From Piromyces finnis (Eukaryota > Neocallimastigomycota > Neocallimastigomycetes > Neocallimastigales > Neocallimastigaceae), in contig MCFH01000086.1 of assembly GCA_002104945.1 (NCBI GenBank), positions 62,001-126,000 of the forward strand: 64,000 bases of DNA, read 5' to 3'. The first letter of the stretch is position 1. Every line of letters begins with the position of its first letter. The translations under genes and the position numbers were made by a program. The notes under the pieces were generated by a model. That model had not been told where the DNA came from. It saw only the letters and a program-made list of their open reading frames with translations, and searched no databases. Below, piece after piece: positions 42,455-54,447 of this stretch.

Positions 42455-43706
42455 ACTGATATAATAATAAATTATATTTAGAAAACAAGTCTGACTTCCA
42501 ATAACTTCCTTTTATTTTTATTAAATATTTTCTATATTTTTCTATAATATTTTCCTTTTTTTTCTGTATTCCAATTATGTTTTCTTTTTTTTAATATAAT
42601 CCTTATTGATTTTAATTTTTTGCTTTGTTTTTTATTGAGACTTTAATCAATTATCTAAATTTGTAAAACCAATATAGAAATATAATAAGGTGGTAATTTA
42701 TATTAAAATGAGTAATACAAAATAAATATTTTGCGTTTAATTATCCTGTTAATAATACTTCTTTAATTTCTCAATATGTTAAATAAAGTTGTATAAGTTA
42801 CTTTTTTTCTAAAATTGTTTATATATGGAATTGAACACTATATATATTTATTCAAATATTATATTGAAAATAAATTTCTTCAAAATGGTATATATTTCTA
42901 TATTATTAATTGTCTATAATTTTAATTGTGTTATAATTTATAAAGATTTTTCAATTATATTATTTATTTAAAATATAAATTACTTTTTTATTACAAAAAT
43001 TATTTTTATATTCAAATTATATTGAATATCATTGGTTAAAATAAAATTGAAATTTAAAGTTTTTAAAGTTTAATTAATTTTATTTCCTAATATGTCGATT
43101 ATGTCTAATTAAACATATATTGTTTCATCTTTGGTATTATTTCATAACCTTATAACCTTGAATAGTAATGCTTCCTTTTTTAAATACTGAGTTTTCATAA
43201 CATTTTCGAAATAAAAAATGTTCTTATAATATGTTTTATTTCACTATTTTTATTTTTTCAATCTAAATATTTAATTTTATTTTTTATGTAAAAAAAAAAT
43301 TAAAAATGTTGATATCATATGATGATATGTTACACAAATAGTTATTTATGATATTTTTACATATAAAAATACAAATTTCATAATACTTATTTAATGTATT
43401 AATTATTAATCGGAGTTGTAATTAATTACATATATTATATAGATTATATCCTTAATATTTATTAGATTAAGAATAGAATGTATTAAAAAGCCTCTGTCTT
43501 AATATTTTTTATTTAATATAAATTAAACTTTTCAAGGAAATAAAAATAAAATAAAAAATAAAAAAAAAAATAATGAAAAAAAAACCTATATTTCATTTCT
43601 TGTTAATTATAATATTAAAAACTAAAAATTTTATACAAACATAAATTATTTTTCGCAACATCTATTAACACAGGAAATAAAACAGAAAAACCAAACGTAA
43701 TACAAA
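42455..43706. other. Intergenic, divergent promoters of B9D1 and the RIIAD1-like gene
   Basis: No gene recognised. These two ciliary genes share this 1.25-kb region head to head; no shared motif was identified by eye. Confidence 0.6.
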
Positions 43707-44789
43707 ATGGATATTTATAATAAAAAAAAATATATTGGTAAATTAAAAAAAGTAAAGATATATGAACCTCCAGAACCAATAGAACGTCGTGAACATGGAA
43801 TGGATGATGTTCAAGTCAATGGTACTTTACTATGTGAAGAAAAGCAAAGAAAATTAATGAATAATATGGTATACATTAAAATTGAAAATAATATATTTTA
43901 ATAAATATATATATGGTTTTAAAGAGTATTCTATTTCATTTATAGAATGTATAATTCCCTGTATATATATTTTATTATATATTCATATTTACATATTTTT
44001 CTTTCTTTATAATGCATGGATAGAATAATATAAGAATATCAAATGAAAAATATTTAAGAGAACATCCAGAAATTAATGATATCATAGGCTACTGTAAGAA
44101 TTAATTATATATAATTAATTTACTATATTCACTAAAAATAATACTATTAATGTAGACAGTAAACCTATCATCTAATATTCCATTTAAATTTTTAATTATA
44201 ATTAAAACTTGGAATTATAACTTAAAATTGTTAAAATTGGAAAACTTCATTTCTTTATTTTATATATTAAATAATAATAATAATAATAACAATAATAAAT
44301 GCTATTCTATTCAATTATTTATATATAAAACTCGAAATCCTTCATAATCACAACTACTCTTATTTTTCCAACTTAAATGAAAACGAAGTTATTTCGAACG
44401 TACTAAAAAATAAGCCGAAGGATATAGATGAATATGCCTCTGGTATATTAATAATATATCTATTTTTTTTTTTGTTTTTGAATAATATAATTCTAACGAA
44501 TTAATTATATCATTTATTATTGTTTTATATATATATATTTTTTATTATATAATTTATTTATCCATATGGATTCTTTCACATATATTTATAATACATAAAC
44601 CCATAATTATTATTTTTTTTAAAAAAAAAATACAAAATGAAAATATTCAAATTCAAATTAAATTTTTCTTACTTTAAATGGTTACAATATTATTAAATTG
44701 TAGAATTACTATCAAGTGATACTTTACAAAATGATGTTGCTAAATATAAAGAAGAATATTTAGAAATTAAAGAATTAAATAAAAAATAA
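43707..44789 (+). CDS. RIIa-domain (RIIAD1-like) protein
   Basis: Four small exons (43707-43868, 44024-44093, 44389-44442, 44704-44789) join in frame to 123 residues. The core NNIRISNEKYLREHPEINDI and IIGYFISNVLKNKPKDIDEYA matches the dimerisation/docking fold of the RII-alpha/DPY-30 superfamily, most like RIIAD1 (RIANEKYLR...KRPDNILEFAADYF). Such domains dimerise and bind amphipathic helices, as in axonemal AKAP and radial-spoke partners. The third exon is only 54 nt. Its acceptor (AG at 44387-44388) follows 200 bases with no AG, and using it restores GY-F-ISN exactly as the family predicts. An N-terminal basic stretch and a Lys/Glu-rich C-terminal helix flank the domain. An axonemal role is inferred from the family. 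The gene lies head to head with B9D1. Confidence 0.82.
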
Positions 44790-46203
44790 ATATAACAAAT
44801 GTATATTAATTAATGCCAATTTTTTTTTTTTACTTTTTTTCTTATGTATTATTATTACATGCCTTCTATTAAATGAAAAAAAAAATAAAAAAAACTATCA
44901 AATTCTAAATCTTCACTATATTCCATTTAATTCATGTTTTTCATCATTAATATTAGTATTAGTATTAGTATTAGTATTAGTATTAGTATTAGTATTAGTA
45001 TTAGTATTAGTATTAGTATTAGTATTAGTATTAGTATTAGTATTAGTATTAGTATTAGTATTAGTATTAGTATTAGTATTAGTATTAGTATTAGTATTAG
45101 TATTAGTATTAGTATTAGTATTAGTATTAGTATTAGTATTAGTATTAGTATTATTATGTATTATGTGAAATTATGTGTTACTTTATTATGATGTATTATT
45201 TTAAATCAAATAATTTTAAATTAAAATTATATATATTAATTATATATGAAAAAAGGGGGAAAAAAAGTTAAAAAAAAACAGAAAAATGCAAATAAAAGTA
45301 TATACAAAATCTTGATAAATTATCTTAATGCTCTATTTTACTTCTTTACTAATAATAACAATGATAACAGTTTTAATATTTATTATAGTATTTGAGTTAA
45401 AAGTAGAATTTATATGACGAATTATTAATATTTAACAACAAAACATTAATAAGTAATTTTGTATTATATTGTAAATAAATTTTCATTATTAATTGGTTAT
45501 TAAATGTCACTACATTTATTTTGTATCTTTAATAACCAAGAAAAAAAAAAATTGAAATCAATGAATTTGATTGTTAGATTACAATAATAAAATATATTGT
45601 ATTTGAATAATGTAAAATTAAAATTATTTTTAATGTTCATTCATATTGTTGTCATATTTAAAAACTTGCTTTCTTTGATAAATATTTATTTTTATTTTAT
45701 TGTAATAATAAATTTTATAACATACATTTTATTATAGTAACATTTAATTAACCTCACATTAATTAATTGCTACATTTTAGGGTATATGAAAATAAATAAT
45801 AAATATTTTAATATAATATTAAACTATTACAACTACTTTGCTTATTTGTTTATCTATAAAAATAAAACTATAAAAAGAGAATAAAAATAAAATTATAATA
45901 TTAAAATATTGGTATAAATCAAAATATTAATATAAAAGGTAGAAATAAATTTGTTTTGTTTGACGAGATAATTGGTATTAAAGTAATGTTTCAATATTAT
46001 GAAGAAATATTAAATCATTAACCCTTATAATTGAAAAAAGAAAATAAAAAGTAAAAATTATAAATTAAAAAAATAGTATTATAATAATTATTAAATGAAT
46101 AATATATTCATTTAATTTTTCATTTTTTGTCTTTCTTAAAATCTAATATTAAACATTTTTATATTAACCAAAATTTACTAATTTCAAATTATACTTTACT
46201 TTT
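44790..46203. other. Intergenic, 3' flanks of the RIIAD1-like and cyclin genes
   Basis: Contains the hexamer array listed separately. Otherwise A/T-rich with no coding signal. Confidence 0.6.
44951..45153. repeat. Perfect hexamer satellite (TATTAG)n / (CTAATA)n
   Basis: About 203 bases of uninterrupted TATTAG, roughly 34 copies with no mismatch seen. On the minus strand it reads TACTAATACTAA, repeating the canonical intron branch-point core. The frame across it (Ser-Ile repeats) is an artefact. It is 160 bases past the RIIAD1-like stop codon. Confidence 0.97.
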
Positions 46204-48024
46204 TTATACGATAAGATCTTCAGCCTTATCAATATTTCTTTTTAACCACTGACGTGCAAATAAACTAACTTTTCCAAATTTAGGAAGAGCATATTTATCT
46301 AACACACTTCTATTCCATTTTTTTGGAGGAGAAGCAAGTGACTGTATCAATAAACTAACGCATTCTTTTAATTCATCTTCATGATAACCAGAGTAGTGTC
46401 TTAAATTTGGTGTCTAAATATTAAATTAAATAAAATTTAATAAATTTAATTTAAAAAAGAAATTGTGCCTATACTAATAATTACCCATTCCTGTCTATCT
46501 AGCATTATTCTTGACAAATACATAGAAGCAGCAGTAATTTTTGATGGCAAATAATTTAAGAATTTATTATTTAATAAAGATAACTCCATAAAAAATTTAG
46601 ATAAAGTTCTTCCAAACATTTCATAATCATCTGCTTTAGATATTCTACGCAAAAAATTTAAAGGACTTGGATAATTAAGATCAAATTCCAATTCTCTCAA
46701 GATACAACGTTCTACTATAAATACTTCTTCAGGGGTATTACAATTATTTGCAGCTTTAAGAACTTGTTCAACAGAAGGAACAATAATTTCTTCATATTTA
46801 GCAGCAATAAATAATGCAGCAATACCTACTAATGGAAGATGAGCACTTGGAACAAGACGAACAGATAAAAATCTATCAACAATATTTATAGTAAGATAGA
46901 GTGTTTCTAAACAAAATTTAAAAGCATAATGAAGTTGAATAATCCAATCAACTAAAGATGTTCTCATCTTCCATGAAAGTTCTTTATTTATATTTTCTAT
47001 ATAATCAGGATCTGGCTTAGTAGTTAACTAAAAAAAACATAATAAAATTTATTAATACTATGAAATATAATTATTGTATAAACATAAATTAATTTTAAAA
47101 CAAAAAATACTAACTTCTTTTTCTCTTAAATAGACAAAAATATCATTAACATATTCAGAAACCATTATTGGATCAAATTCATCTTCGGCATCTAAATCAT
47201 CCCAATCTTCTTTTGCTTTTTCTGGATATTCTTCTTCAACTTCATTATTATTACTATCAGCTTCTTCTCTTGCTTTAGCTTTCTCAATTTCTTCTTCAAA
47301 AATTGACTTTCTTCTTTCTATGGTTTCATTTTCTTCCTTTATTTCGGTTTCCTTATTTTCATTTTCAAGTTTTTTATTTTCGTCCTCTTTATTTTTAGAT
47401 GACTTACTTTCAGGTGCTTCTTGACTTGATTTAATAGTGGTTTTATCAATACTACTAGTGATTTCAGCTAAGCTATCCTCATTGGTATCGTTATTAACGG
47501 CTTTTTCAGATGTAACCTTGGATAAAGATAAATTATCTTTGTTGTTGTTATCATTATTTTTTTCAATTTTAATATTTTTCATGATTACATTATCATTTGA
47601 ATTTTCAACATCATATTTATTGCCACTTAATCTTATTCTTTTTGCACGTGGTAACTGTTTTTGCTCTTGATGCTTTAATACTTGTTTTAAATTAGCACGT
47701 CCTTGGCATATATTCTAATAAAATAATAATTATTATTAATATCAATATAAAAATTTACAATTACTATTCTTTTAAATAGCATTATATCATACTTGATTTG
47801 AGGTTACATCGGTTAAAACACCTCTGTTTCTTTTTCTTGAAACTTCTTTTCCTTGATTAAATTTTCCTTCCAAAACATTCTTTTTAATGTTCTCGTTGGT
47901 AATCTGTTGTAAAGCCTATTAATAATTATAAATAGTAAATTATAAAATAATAAGAATTATTTTTCTCATTAATACTTTAATAAATTTACTTTATTTTTTA
48001 TTCTTTTTTTACATTTAAATCCAT
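46204..48024 (-). CDS. B-type mitotic cyclin
   Basis: Five exons join in frame: 48013-48024, 47793-47915, 47115-47714, 46485-47027, 46204-46413, giving 495 residues. B-type cyclins bind and activate Cdk1 at mitosis. The N-terminal half is disordered and charged, with destruction-box-like RGVLTDVTSN and RANLKQVL motifs typical of cyclins degraded by the APC/C. The cyclin box begins at PDPDYIENINKELSWKMRTSLVDWI, continues through LETLYLTINIVDRFLS, IAALFIAAKYEEI and VERCILRELEFDLNYPSPLNFLRR, then the C-terminal cyclin fold (LPSKITAASMYLSR, TPNLRHYSGYHEDELKECV). The first coding exon is only 12 nt (MDLN), inferred because the second exon is open, phase-compatible and preceded by a good acceptor. 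That start is less certain than the rest. Confidence 0.92.
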
Positions 48025-51000
48025 GATGAATAATTAAGAAATTTAAATTGTATTATAATGTGTTTAAAAGCAGTTTTAATTATCTAGAAAATTTTGTTTT
48101 ATTACTAACAACAAAAATATCTTAAAATTATTTCACTATATTTTTTAAATAGTTTTAATAAAATATATATATAAATAAATAATATAAATAATAAAATAAT
48201 ATAGAAAGTATTTTTCTTTTACAATAAAGCAAAAATATATTAATATAAAATTTTAATTTTTTTTTAAAAAATAAAAAATAAATTTTTTAAATTAATAATA
48301 AAGAATTCAAGCTCAATTAGTTTTTATAGTAATACATTAAAGTATTGATATTAGTTTTTCTTAATCTATTTTTATAAAATATTGAAATACTTCGATATTA
48401 ATATAAATAGTCTATATTAATTAATTAATTAATCTATTAAGTGTTACTATTACTCGAATTATCAATTTTATTTAAAATAATATTACGTTTTGAAAATTGT
48501 TTTATTATTATTATCGATTTATTTCATTACGCTTAAAAATTTTAACAAATTTCTATTTTGAATTATACAATCTTTATATTATTCAAAATTATAGCAATTT
48601 AAAATGATTTAAATATAATTTATTGGAAAATTATAATTTTTTAATAGTAAAAAAAAGAAAAATTATATTATATATAATTATGTAGTTTTTGTAACAAAAA
48701 TAAATAAAGTTATTATATTTTTAAATTTATTTTTAAAAATTTGATCAACCCTTTTTGTATATTCAATATTTTATATTATATATTTAGAAAATAGTCATTG
48801 TATTACTCAATTACTACTAATTAGCATGAAATTATTCTTTTGTATGTGCAAAAAAAAAAAAAAAAGTTTAGAAATATATATAAACATTTATATGTTGATA
48901 GTAATATATTAAAATAAATAAATTGCTCATTTATTAATTTTATTTTATAAATCAAATTAATATATAGAGAAAATAAATTAAAAAAATATCTACAAATAAT
49001 ATTAGAGATAATATTTATATTGAATTTTTTGAACTATACATAAAGAAATAAAAATATAAAAATGTTTTTCAATAATAAGAAACTTAAAAATTATATTTTA
49101 TTATATTATTACTATTACTAATATGTTATATATATAACATATAAAAATATTTTACTCTATAAAAAAATAATAAACTATTTAGTTCTTACCTTTTGTTTTA
49201 TTTTAATATATTATCTTTTTTTTAATTTCTTTAAAATGTAATAATGTATTTCAATATTCTATTCCTTATATAAATAATAAACTATTGCAAACTTTATTAA
49301 AAAACAATTTGTTGAATCATTTTATTTCATCACTTCATTCATCACTAAAATTTAATATATATTTATTCTCAACCAATATTTGAATAATAAATATATACAA
49401 TATAAAAATAGTTTACTTGTTCATATATTCATATTTATTTTTGAATATATATATTACAGTATAGAAATTAAATATTAAGTTTGATTTTATTTACTATATA
49501 TAAACTTTAAATATTATTTATTTTAAAAAAAAAAAAAAAAAGAATTGGCCCTTAAAATCCAAAATTGTGAATAATACATTAAGTATGAAATAAAATATTA
49601 AGGATCGTACATTTTTGTAATGTAAGAGAAGACAACAAAATTTTTAAAAAAAAAAAAATCAAAAAAATTTTAATATAACTTAATATATTATAATATTATG
49701 CCTAATCTTTACTAAAAAAGAATAGTACAAAAAAAAAGGGAAAACAAAAATTATTAATGCAAAAATTATTAATACAAAAATATTTAATTATTATAATAAA
49801 AGCAACTAGAATCATAATATTTAATGTTATAATTACTATGATAACTTAATTAAAAAAATATACATTAATTATTAAAACATTAATAAATAATTGTATAATA
49901 ATACTTTATTTATCTAGGACATGGTCATTTCACATGATCTAAACAAAAACAATTGATTCAATTTATGATTTGCATTATTAATATTAAATCAATTTTTATA
50001 ATATATTATGTGATATTACATAAGTATTTATATTAAAATTTCTAACATTATTTATCCACAAATAAAATTATTCATTTATATATTTTGATTTTTTAATATG
50101 ATATTAATAAGTTTCATTTTAAAGATAAGTTGACTTATATAGCTTAATCATTTTATACCTATAATAAAAACATATATTCATGTATTAAATGTGTCTTAAA
50201 TGTAATGTCTATAGCTATTTTTTATTTATTTTATTTTATTTTTATAGTCACTTGATCTGATATATGATATAGGTTATTTTTATGTAGAAAGAATTTAACT
50301 TTAGATAAATATATAATTTCATTTATAACTTTATTAATTACGTTTCAATATTTCTATCTGTCTAAATACTAAAAAGTTATCCTGTCAGTTTTAACTATTA
50401 AAATTTAACTTAAACAAGAAGCCCTCTTTAATAATATTTATTCACTAGTTTATTTTTAATGAGGCTTACTTAATAATTAGTTGTCCAATTATAAGGCTGG
50501 AACTATATGGATTATACATATATATTATTCTTCTATATTACATGTTCTTACATTTGTCATGAATTTTCATTTTATTCTTTTAAATTGTAGAAATAATTAA
50601 TATTATAATAAAAACTATATGAATTTAATATTAACTAATAAAATTGTTCAAGTCACATATTATTTTTATGTCATATATCATTATATAACTGTAGTATTTA
50701 CAATGTAACTCCTCTTTGCTAACCTTATTAATAAAATCATTTATTAATTAAATTTATTTCAATGAAAAATCTTATAATTTACTTTTTTTAAAGTATATAT
50801 TTCTTAATTTTTATATTGAAAATATTATATATAAATTTTTAATGAATTTACATAAATAATTAATCCAATAATTTGTAAATAAAAATTTCATAATTAAATT
50901 TTATTTTTTAAAAATCATTTTCTTTACTAATCTTGTTAGTTAATCTTAAAATATCCATTATTATTGTGAACATTTATGGACACATAATTTTATTTATCTA

Positions 51001-52066
51001 TATTATATATTTATTACACACGTGACTATTTTATAAAAACATAAACATGTATTAAAAGTGTTGTAAACGTAATGTCTACGTGTTGTAGAGAAAGTTATTT
51101 TTTATTTATTTTATTTTATTTTTATGGTCACATGACCTTACATCTCATTATATAACTGTAATATTTACAATGTAACTTTTTCTCTTTGTTAACCTTATTA
51201 ATAAAATTATTTATTAATTAAATTTATTTCACAATTATATTATTTTGATTAGTTTATATTTATTGTAAGAATAATTAATTTATTTTATATTTTATATTAT
51301 GAAATTAGAAAATACTACAATATTAATTTACATTATTACTTATATAAAAAAAGATAATGTAAAAAAAAAATTGATTTGATTAACTTTTAAGGAACAAAGT
51401 ACATAAGAATTAAAATGTTTTTTTTTATACAATTCATATATATATATATATATATATTTTTAAAAAAAAAATATATGATGATGATATATACTTTATTTAA
51501 CTTTTTTTTGTTATAAAAACTTTAATACATACCATTTTAAATTTTATCAAGGTTGGTTTTTATTACTTATATATGTATATACTTTCAAAATAGAATAAAA
51601 ATGAATGTTTTATATATACATATTATTTTAAAATAAAATAAAAATGAATGTTTTATTTTTTAATGAATTTTATCATTGTATTAAATTTTATTGTTATTAT
51701 CATTCTTATTTCTGATAGATTGTTTGTTTGTTTGTTTTATATTATTTTTAAGAATACAGAAACATTATAAAAAATACTTTCAAAAAAAATTATAAGGAAT
51801 TTTTGGAAAAAATATGAAGATTATATAATGTAATTTTGACATTTTTTTTTCTTCCTTATAAATTTATGAATTATTTTATTTATTAATCCATATATATATT
51901 TTGTATTATTGTTTATTTGTTTGATGTTTGATAAGTTAAATACATATATATAATAATTATTTTTAATTTTCATATTTTTCTTGAGTTTAAATAAACTATT
52001 AAGAATTTTTATTTATAGTATGAGTTTTTTAATATTTTTTATTGGAAAGTATTTCTTGTTCACTAA
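48025..52066. other. 4-kb intergenic desert with diverged direct repeats
   Basis: No gene recognised. The right half contains two diverged copies of one element (about 50176-50761 and 51047-51231), listed separately. Elsewhere only A/T tracts. Confidence 0.6.
50176..51231. repeat. Diverged direct repeats, one copy with a ~430-base internal gap
   Basis: Left blocks 50176-50250 and 51047-51130 share CATGTATTAAA, TAATGTCTA and TTTATTTATTTTATTTTATT leading to a GTCA. Right blocks 50679-50761 and 51146-51231 share CATTATATAACTGTA, TATTTACAATGTAACT, TAACCTTATTAATAAAAT and TTATTAATTAAATTTATTTC. In the first copy the blocks are separated by about 430 bases; in the second they nearly touch. Confidence 0.8.
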
Positions 52067-53033
52067 TTAAATACTATTATCTGAAAAACGGCCACTTGAA
52101 ATATGACTTTCATAATCTGTTTCAGCCCAGTAATTTTGTCTTAAATGATCCATAAAATCTTTAAAACCTCCAATAAATCTATATTCATCTCTAGTACAAC
52201 CTTTATATATAAATGGTGAATTTGTATGAAGTTCTTTAGCATCGGGAACAAGCTTTTTTTGTAAGGAATATTAAGATTATTATTAATCAAATATATATAA
52301 TAATAAAAATAATATAAAATTTAAAATATTAATTATTAAAATATAAATATAATAAATAAAAATATAATAATAATTAATTAATAGCAATAAAAATAACAAT
52401 ACTTTTGTTTTTAATTTTTGTATATATACATATTATAATTAAATTTTATAAGATAAATATTAAATAATTAACATTTTATTAAAATTACTTTTTGTAATTG
52501 TTTAACACGAGCATCCCAATCAGCTTCTGACACTGTAGATATACGAAATTGAATATTATTTTTAGACTCAGTAACAATACCTTTTGATTTAACTTGATCT
52601 AATTCTAATTGAAGATCGTTCTTCTTTTTTTCAATTTCTTCTTCAGTAAGTTTCTTTTTCCCATATTTTTTTGAATTCAATTCTTTAATTTGATTTTGAA
52701 GAGTTTCTATTTTTTTATAATATTCTTTTTCAACACTTTTATTTATATTATCAGTATAAGTTAAAAGATCTTTGGAAGCATCAACTGAAGCTCGATAAAA
52801 GGCGCATTTTAAAAAACCTTCCTATTTAGCACAAATTTAATTTATTTATAATATAATAAATTTGTTAATTAAAAATAAATTTATATATATATGTATCAAT
52901 TTCTGTTGAAGAAAAAAAAAGGATATATAAATAATACTATATTATAACAAGTTCTTGGTCTTTCTCCATATTCTATGTTTTCAGAAATATATGTTGAATA
53001 TGAATCTGGTGGTCTCGATAAGCTTGCTCCCAT
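52067..53033 (-). CDS. Predicted N-myristoylated coiled-coil protein, family not recognised
   Basis: Three exons (52938-53033, 52489-52821, 52067-52252) join in frame to 204 residues. I do not recognise the family. The N-terminus MGASLSRPPD fits an N-myristoylation site (Gly2, Ser6), suggesting membrane attachment. A short conserved-looking Cys-bearing region follows (GERPRTCYNIEGFLKCAFYR). Residues about 55-105 form a Lys/Glu-rich coiled coil. The C-terminal part is well folded in composition (ISTVSEADWDARVKQLQKLV, RDEYRFIGGFKDFMDHLRQN, YWAETDYESHISSGRF), unlike the Asn-rich filler common here. Splice phases agree and the first exon uses a weak GTATTA donor (52936-52937). A ciliary or mitochondrial-surface role would be guesswork. 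Confidence 0.75.
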
Positions 53034-54447
53034 TTATGATAACTCTAACCACAATTAATTTGGAAATAATAAATATTATATTGTAAATTATGGATTTTTA
53101 ATTACTTCAAAATAATCATATAACATGGTTAAATAAATTATTATAGTTAATCATTAATTACAATATTTATAAAATTATTTCGAAAAATTATATATGTTCT
53201 ATATCTTATAACAAAAATACAATGGTTCTATAAACATTCCCTTATTTTATCGTAAAAAAATATATAATAAATTACATTTGTTTCAGTTAATTTCTAAATA
53301 GCTTTAATTTTTTTATTTAAAAAAAAAAATTATTTTATTAATGGATTAACTATAAAATATTTATTAAAATACTATTACAATATTGGTTATTTTCTAACCC
53401 TCTAATGATAATTTTTATATATTTTGGTATAATAATTGATATTTTATTAAAATATTTTAAAAAAATTATAATAAAATATTTTAATTATTTATAATGTGTA
53501 TATAAAAGATAAAAAAATTATTATAATAGTTTATAAAAAAAATTTATATTTATTATTCATTTGTTTCGAATTTATCATAATCGTTAATTATCATTTATGT
53601 ATTTAGTTATAAGTTTGTTTATTATTAAATATTTAATAATTATTATATAACTAGATACTATTTTTCTTTGTTTCTTTTTTTCAATAAATAAGGAAAGCCT
53701 TTTTTTAATTCTATAAATCTAACCTTATTATATAGATATAATTTTTAAAAAAAAAATGGTATATTCTATTTATTAAAATATTCTGTAAAAATATAACTAC
53801 ATTAATAAGATTTTAATATTATTATAATATTAATTATTATATAAAAATTATTATACCATATTTATCATATGTTTTAATTATTATTGGTTAATATTAAATA
53901 TACTTTAAGCTTCCAAGTAATATTAGTATTAATATTCAAAATTTAGTTCCAAAAATTTATAAATTTCTTTGTAACAATTATTTAAAAGTAATATATCTTT
54001 AAAATAAAAAAAATATGTTTTTTTAATGTTCTAAAAAAAAGCATTACTTATTTTTGAAATACAAATATTAAACATATTCAATAAATATAAAACAATTATA
54101 TTAAATAATTGATATATAATATTTAGAAAAATAAATTACTGAATATTTAATTTTTTCACAAAATATTAATTCAATTAGTAAAATACTTTTTCTCTTTAAA
54201 TTATAAAAGAAAAATTTTAATATTTTTTGATACAAAACAATTTCTATTATACAACAAACATTAATATAATAAATAAAACTTTTAATATTAGGTTTTATAA
54301 TACTTTTTTTTTTTATTTATATTTATTCTTTCATATTGCATTTAAAATTTTTTTATTTTAAATAAAATAATATATTAATATACCAAGAAATAATCATATA
54401 TACATTACGACATTCATATATAACATTTTTTAATTTAAAATATCAAT
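53034..54447. other. Intergenic, divergent promoters
   Basis: No gene recognised in 1.4 kb of A/T-rich sequence between the coiled-coil protein (-) and the 636-residue protein (+). Confidence 0.6.

Noticed and set aside
44145-44340. Continuation of the RIIAD1-like gene through 44145-44340
   Set aside because: It meets a stop and breaks the RIIa fold; the acceptor at 44387-44388 restores the family pattern exactly.
44951-45153. Telomere-like array
   Set aside because: The unit is TATTAG, not the fungal TTAGGG, and it is interstitial between genes.
44934-45191. 85-codon Ser-Ile repeat frame
   Set aside because: It is only the translation of the TATTAG satellite; no start context and no flanking coding signal.
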